Of a DNA stretch of 64,000 bases, positions 60,191 to 64,000 are shown in pieces (the stretch's first letter is position 1; the number at the start of each line of letters is the position of its first letter). Origin of the DNA: Azospirillum sp. TSA2s (lineage in GTDB: Bacteria; Pseudomonadota; Alphaproteobacteria; Azospirillales; Azospirillaceae). A program made the translations under genes and the position numbers. Location of the stretch: contig NZ_CP039644.1 of assembly GCF_004923315.1 (NCBI RefSeq), positions 1-64,000 of the forward strand, read 5' to 3'. The notes under the pieces are model-generated. The model was not told the origin of the DNA and did no database searches. It saw only the letters and a list, made by a program, of their open reading frames with translations.

Positions 60191-62119
60191 ATGGCAACCG
60201 TTGCCGAAGCGTTGCAGCTCGCGGTCGATCATCACCGCGCCGGCCGCCTAACCGAGGCGGGCGATCTCTACCGCCGGATCCTGGCGGTGGACGGGCGTAA
60301 CCCACAGGCCCTGCATCTGCTGGGCGTGATCGAACGGCACCGCGGCAATGGGGAGGGGGCCATCACCCTGATCGGCCAGGCAGTGGCCATCATGCCGGAC
60401 TTTGCCGAGGCGCGCGCCAATCTCGGCAACGCCTACCGCAGCGTTGGGCGCATCGACGAAGCCGCCGCCGCGTACCGCACCGCCATCGCGATCAATCCCG
60501 GCGTGGCCGGCAGCTACTACAGCCTGGGTGTCCTGTTGTGCGGCCAGGGAGGCCCACGGTCGCAAGCACAAGCCATGGCGGCTTTGGCGCGCACCGTGCT
60601 GCTGACGCCCGGTGATCCCGATGTGCATCACGATCTGGCGATCGCGCGCAAGCAGGCGGTGCGGCTGGATGAGGCGGCGGCGGGGCAACGGCGCGCCTTG
60701 GCGCTGCGCCCCGACTTTGCCGCCGCCTGGATGACCCTTGGCAATGTGTTGACCGAGTTGGGGGAGCGGGACCATGCCTTGGCGGCCTATCGCCGCTCGC
60801 TGCGGGTGCAATGGGCCTCGGCTGATGCCCACTACAATTTTGGCAATGTCCTCTACACGACAGGGCAGCTGATCGAGGCGGCGACCCACTATCGCCATGC
60901 GGTCGAATATGGGTTAACCTCAGCCCTGGTGCGCGAGGCTGCCGCCTTCGCCGATCTCGGGCGTGACGCCGATGCGGAGGCCAGCCTGCGCGCCGCCCTG
61001 ACGGTTCCAGGCGGCGACGTTCCGACCGCCATCGACATGCTGGTGGCGCTTTTCATCCGCCAGAAGCGGCTGGACGAGGCCCGTCAGTTTTTTGCCAGTT
61101 TCCGCCATCCGCACAGCACCCCACCGACCGCCTACGGGGCGGAGTGCCTGACCGCCATCGCCGAGACCTATCTGGAGGAGGGGCGCAACGCTGAGGCGCT
61201 GACGCTGTTGGGCCGGGTCAACAGCCACGCCAGTCGGTATTTCACCGTCCGTTCCATCGCCGCCCTGCGCCACACGTTGGATGGCATGAGCTTAACGTTG
61301 AAGCGCCCGTCCAACCCAGCCCCCGGCCGGCCGCGGGTCGGCTCCTCCTCGCTTGCGACCCATGGCCGCTTCGCCCACAATGTGTTCGAATATATGCTGG
61401 TCCGGCTTTATGCGGAAACCTACGGCCTGACGCTTGAGACGCCGGATTGGGTCGGCGGCCATTATTTCGATCTCAATGATCCGACGCCTTCGGCTCCGCT
61501 TCGCCCACTGTTCTTTCCACGCCGGATCATCAATGATCTGGTCGAGCAGCCATCCGAGGCCCCGCTGGTCGACTGCGACATCCTGTCGCCACTCGGGCCC
61601 TACCGCTATCCCGAGCGCCACCGCGCCCGCATCCAGTCCTGGTTCCGTCCGCGCCCAGTCTGGGCTCCCTGGATCACACCGCCGCTGGAGCGGCTCCGGG
61701 CGCTCGGCAACACGGTGGTCGCTCTGCACATCCGGCGCGGCGACTTCGTCCTGTTCCGCTACACCATCACCGAGACGGCCTGGTACGTGGCCTGGTTGCA
61801 GACGATCTGGAGCGGGCTGGACCGGCCGGTCCTCTACATCGCTTCGGACGATCCCGCCATCGTGCAGGATTTCGCCGCCTTCAACCCGGTGACGCTCGCC
61901 GACGTCGCCGAGCCCTGGAGCGGGTTGGAGTATCTGCAGGACTTTCATGTCCTGGCCAACGCCGACATCCTCGGCGTCAGCGCCCAAAGCGGCTTCAGCC
62001 GCCTGGCCGCGCTCTTGAACACCCGTGCCCATCTGTTCGTCGAGCCCGATGCCGAGGCCGGACGGGTGCAGCCCTATTCCCCCTGGATGCCCGAGACGGC
62101 GTCCGGGCAGGCCCCTTGA
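60191..62119 (+). CDS. TPR protein with fucosyltransferase-like C-terminal domain
   Basis: ATG at 60191 gives 642 residues. About eight TPR units fill 1-330 (AGDLYRRILAVDGRNPQALH, ARANLGNAYRSVGRIDEAAA). The C-terminal domain (about 395-640) has FAHNVFEYMLVRLYAETYGL, VALHIRRGDF (the HxRRxD motif of GT11-type fucosyltransferases), VLYIASDD and ADILGVSAQSGFSRLAALL. Known relatives use GDP-fucose with GT-B fold; the donor here is not shown. The TPR part may recruit protein substrates, as in O-GlcNAc transferases; this is inference. It lies 25 bases before the next TPR gene. Confidence 0.8.
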   Translation: MATVAEALQLAVDHHRAGRLTEAGDLYRRILAVDGRNPQALHLLGVIERHRGNGEGAITLIGQAVAIMPDFAEARANLGNAYRSVGRIDEAAAAYRTAIAINPGVAGSYYSLGVLLCGQGGPRSQAQAMAALARTVLLTPGDPDVHHDLAIARKQAVRLDEAAAGQRRALALRPDFAAAWMTLGNVLTELGERDHALAAYRRSLRVQWASADAHYNFGNVLYTTGQLIEAATHYRHAVEYGLTSALVREAAAFADLGRDADAEASLRAALTVPGGDVPTAIDMLVALFIRQKRLDEARQFFASFRHPHSTPPTAYGAECLTAIAETYLEEGRNAEALTLLGRVNSHASRYFTVRSIAALRHTLDGMSLTLKRPSNPAPGRPRVGSSSLATHGRFAHNVFEYMLVRLYAETYGLTLETPDWVGGHYFDLNDPTPSAPLRPLFFPRRIINDLVEQPSEAPLVDCDILSPLGPYRYPERHRARIQSWFRPRPVWAPWITPPLERLRALGNTVVALHIRRGDFVLFRYTITETAWYVAWLQTIWSGLDRPVLYIASDDPAIVQDFAAFNPVTLADVAEPWSGLEYLQDFHVLANADILGVSAQSGFSRLAALLNTRAHLFVEPDAEAGRVQPYSPWMPETASGQAP

Positions 62120-62143
62120 CCGGCGGCACGCAGGACGGAGCTT

Positions 62144-63940
62144 ATGGAACTCACCACACAGCATGCCGCCGAGCTTTACCGGACCGGACAGGTCGAACAG
62201 GCTTTGGCTGTGCTCGATGCGGTTTTGGCGGCGACCCCACAGGACTGGATGGCCCGCAACACGCGTGGTGTGGTGCTGTGCCGCCTCGGCCGTGCCAGCG
62301 AGGCCGTACCGGCCTTCACCCGCCTTCTGGCGGTCGATCCTGCTTTTGCCGAAGGCTGGTTCAATCTGGCGCTCGCCCGGCGGGCGGTGGGGGAGACCAG
62401 CGCGGCGGCCGGCGGCCTGCTCAGGGCCGTGGCTTTGCGGCCAGCGGAGCCGGTCTTCAGCGCGGAAGCGGGGGCGCTCCTGCACAGCCAAGGGGTCTTG
62501 ACCGAGGCGCTGCGTCATCTGCGTCGGGTGATCCTGCTGCAGCCGGACCAGGCGCCAGGCTACCTCAATGTCGCGGTGTCGCTGATGTCCGATGCCCGTT
62601 ACGACGAGGCGGTTGCGGCCCTGCGCCGGGGCCGGCGCCTCGCCCCCGACCATGGCGACCTTGCCTTGCGGCTGGGGCAGGCCCTGCTGTCCCAGGGCCG
62701 TGCCGCAGAGGCATGCACCGTGCTGGACCCGCTGGCCCAGCGCGTGCCTGGCCATGGCGAGATCAGCCAAAACCTGGAGCGGGCTCGGCTCGTCTGTGAT
62801 GTGGCGGCGGCGGTCGGCCATGCGGCCCTGCCGGACGGCCTTGCTGTGCGCGGCCCCTTCTCGGTGCTGTCGGGTTATGGCGATCTGGCGCAACGCTTCG
62901 TGAGCCAGATGGCCCAGCAGGGCACCAGATTGCGCCTGCTCGGGCTGACCGGGGCGGAAGCCTGGCGGCCGGCGGAGGGGGGCGTGGAGACTCCGATCCG
63001 CCCATCTGCGGCTTTGAGCTTCCTGACGCCGCTGCTGGTCGAGCCGGTTTCCGGCGTTCCGACGGTCAATTACACCATGTTCGAGGGCACCAGCATCCCC
63101 GCCAGCTGGGCACGGGCCAATGCCGCCCATGATCTGGTGGTGGTGCCAACCGAATCCTCCCGTCGGGCCTGGATCGAGGCCGGTCATCCAGCCGACCGCC
63201 TGCGGGTCTGTCCGCCCGGCATTCAGCCCCATCCCGGCGACGAGGCCGAAGCCCCGCGCACGGTGCTTGGACCGGGCGGCCGCCCGGTGGCCGACTTCCG
63301 CGTGCGTATCCTCAACATCTCGGACTTCATCGCCCGCAAGAACATCGATGGCCTGTTGCGGGTTTGGCTGCGGGCGACGCGGGCCGGCGACGACGCCATC
63401 CTGCTCTTGAAGCTGGGCAAGGGGGGGCCGACCCTGAATCAGGATTTCTCCCGCCTGCTGGACGAGACCGCCCGTCATGTCGGCCGGCGGTTCGAGGAGG
63501 CCGCCCCCATCATGGCGCTGATGGGACGCTACGACGAGGCGGGCATCTCCACCCTCTATGCGCTTGCCACCCATTACTGGAGCCTGTCGCATGGCGAAGG
63601 CTGGGATCTGCCGATCACCCGGGCCGGTGCCAAGGGGCTGGGGCTGATCGCCCCCCGCAACAGCGCCTACACCGCTTATCTCGACGACAGCATCGCCCAC
63701 CTGATCCCCTGCACCACCGGGCCGGCCCACATGCCCTACAGCCGGGCCATCTACCCGCCCTTCCAAGGCATCGACTGGTGGCATCCTGATGAAGATGTCG
63801 CCGCCGAACTTTTGACCCGGCTGGTGCGCGGACAGCTCGACCGGCGTGATCCGCGGGCGCAACTGCTCGATCGCTTTGCCTGGCAGAAGCGCACGCAAGA
63901 TCTGCTTGCCGTGGTGGAGGAGGTCGGCCGCGGGCGATGA
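62144..63940 (+). CDS. TPR protein with GT4-like glycosyltransferase domain
   Basis: The protein has 598 residues with GGACGGAG before the ATG. TPR units fill about 1-215 (LAVLDAVLAATPQDWMARNT, GWFNLALARRAVGETSAAA). The C-terminal domain (about 240-590) has VNYTMFEGTSIP, LVVVPTESSRRAWIEAG, ILNISDFIARKNIDGLL and the donor-site-like SHGEGWDLPITRAGAKGLGL, as in GT4 enzymes. Known role: sugar transfer by a GT-B enzyme. Together with the two genes before it, it forms a set of TPR-linked transferases that may modify a protein such as flagellin. That role is inference. Confidence 0.82.
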   Translation: MELTTQHAAELYRTGQVEQALAVLDAVLAATPQDWMARNTRGVVLCRLGRASEAVPAFTRLLAVDPAFAEGWFNLALARRAVGETSAAAGGLLRAVALRPAEPVFSAEAGALLHSQGVLTEALRHLRRVILLQPDQAPGYLNVAVSLMSDARYDEAVAALRRGRRLAPDHGDLALRLGQALLSQGRAAEACTVLDPLAQRVPGHGEISQNLERARLVCDVAAAVGHAALPDGLAVRGPFSVLSGYGDLAQRFVSQMAQQGTRLRLLGLTGAEAWRPAEGGVETPIRPSAALSFLTPLLVEPVSGVPTVNYTMFEGTSIPASWARANAAHDLVVVPTESSRRAWIEAGHPADRLRVCPPGIQPHPGDEAEAPRTVLGPGGRPVADFRVRILNISDFIARKNIDGLLRVWLRATRAGDDAILLLKLGKGGPTLNQDFSRLLDETARHVGRRFEEAAPIMALMGRYDEAGISTLYALATHYWSLSHGEGWDLPITRAGAKGLGLIAPRNSAYTAYLDDSIAHLIPCTTGPAHMPYSRAIYPPFQGIDWWHPDEDVAAELLTRLVRGQLDRRDPRAQLLDRFAWQKRTQDLLAVVEEVGRGR

Positions 63941-63958
63941 GGGCCAGGGCGAGGAAGG

Positions 63959-64000
63959 TCAGCCTGGCCGACGCGCCAGAACGCAGATGTAATCGCCCCG
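63959..64000 (-). CDS. C-terminal tail of a gene running in from the right
   Basis: Thirteen codons read RGDYICVLARRPG and stop at 63961-63959. GDYICVLARR is like the last strand of class I methyltransferases. It converges with the TPR gene. The piece is too short for certainty. Confidence 0.35.
   Translation of the reverse strand, partial: RGDYICVLARRPG

Overview
The window is GC-rich DNA, apart from short AT-rich patches, that looks like an Azospirillum-type alphaproteobacterium (Rhodospirillales). This is inferred from codon and base use, the many type I secretion genes, the repeated tyrosine/aspartate modules of the YLASYPDL type, and a RepA-type plasmid replication gene among surface-polysaccharide genes. 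The DNA is best read as part of a large secondary replicon (megaplasmid or chromid). No ribosomal RNA or tRNA gene and no CRISPR array was recognised. 

Layout. 1-10.7 kb: the start of a beta-helix surface protein, an M23 peptidase, an XRE regulator, a subtilisin-like peptidase with a carbohydrate-binding domain, a type I secretion adaptor/ABC pair, an AMIN-domain membrane protein and an MFS transporter. 10.7-18.9 kb: two large RTX proteins carrying tandem 40-residue modules, separated by a YigZ-family gene and a gene-poor AT-rich stretch. 18.9-27.3 kb: a Wzx-like flippase, pseB-pseC (first steps of pseudaminic acid synthesis), a GT4 glycosyltransferase, a 2OG-oxygenase-like gene, and an AT-rich island with a GT2 gene and a gene of mixed composition. 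27.3-29.0 kb: a replication origin, with repA on the minus strand and at least eight iteron-like repeats in mixed orientation upstream of it, two of them forming a 24-bp inverted repeat around an AT-rich core. 29.0-32.8 kb: an intact TnpB (IS605/IS1341 type), manC, an orphan BrnA antitoxin, a truncated BrnT toxin, and a truncated second TnpB that still has its right-end hairpin. 33.0-37.2 kb: a second type I secretion operon. 37.2-39.9 kb: a large polytopic membrane protein. 40.1-47.0 kb: nucleotide-sugar genes (galE, UDP-xylose synthase, UDP-glucose dehydrogenase and rfbA, D, B, C for dTDP-L-rhamnose). 47.1-54.0 kb: a GT2, a giant methyltransferase/RgpF/GT2 fusion, and the Wzt/Wzm O-antigen ABC exporter. 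54.0-58.3 kb: a serralysin-like metallopeptidase with the same 40-residue modules and a GT-C-like membrane protein. 58.6-64.0 kb: three TPR-containing glycosyltransferase-like genes and the tail of another gene. 

How it works together (inference). ManC, GalE, Ugd, Uxs, RfbABCD and PseBC make activated sugars. The glycosyltransferases and the fusion protein assemble them. Wzx and Wzm/Wzt move two classes of glycan across the inner membrane. The two type I systems probably export the RTX, serralysin and subtilase proteins, whose shared modules and CBM-like domain would suit contact with the surface glycan or matrix. The items most worth following up are the iteron origin, the two matching TnpB right ends (candidate omega-RNA ends), the brnT/tnpB deletion junction, and the 40-residue module shared by four proteins.
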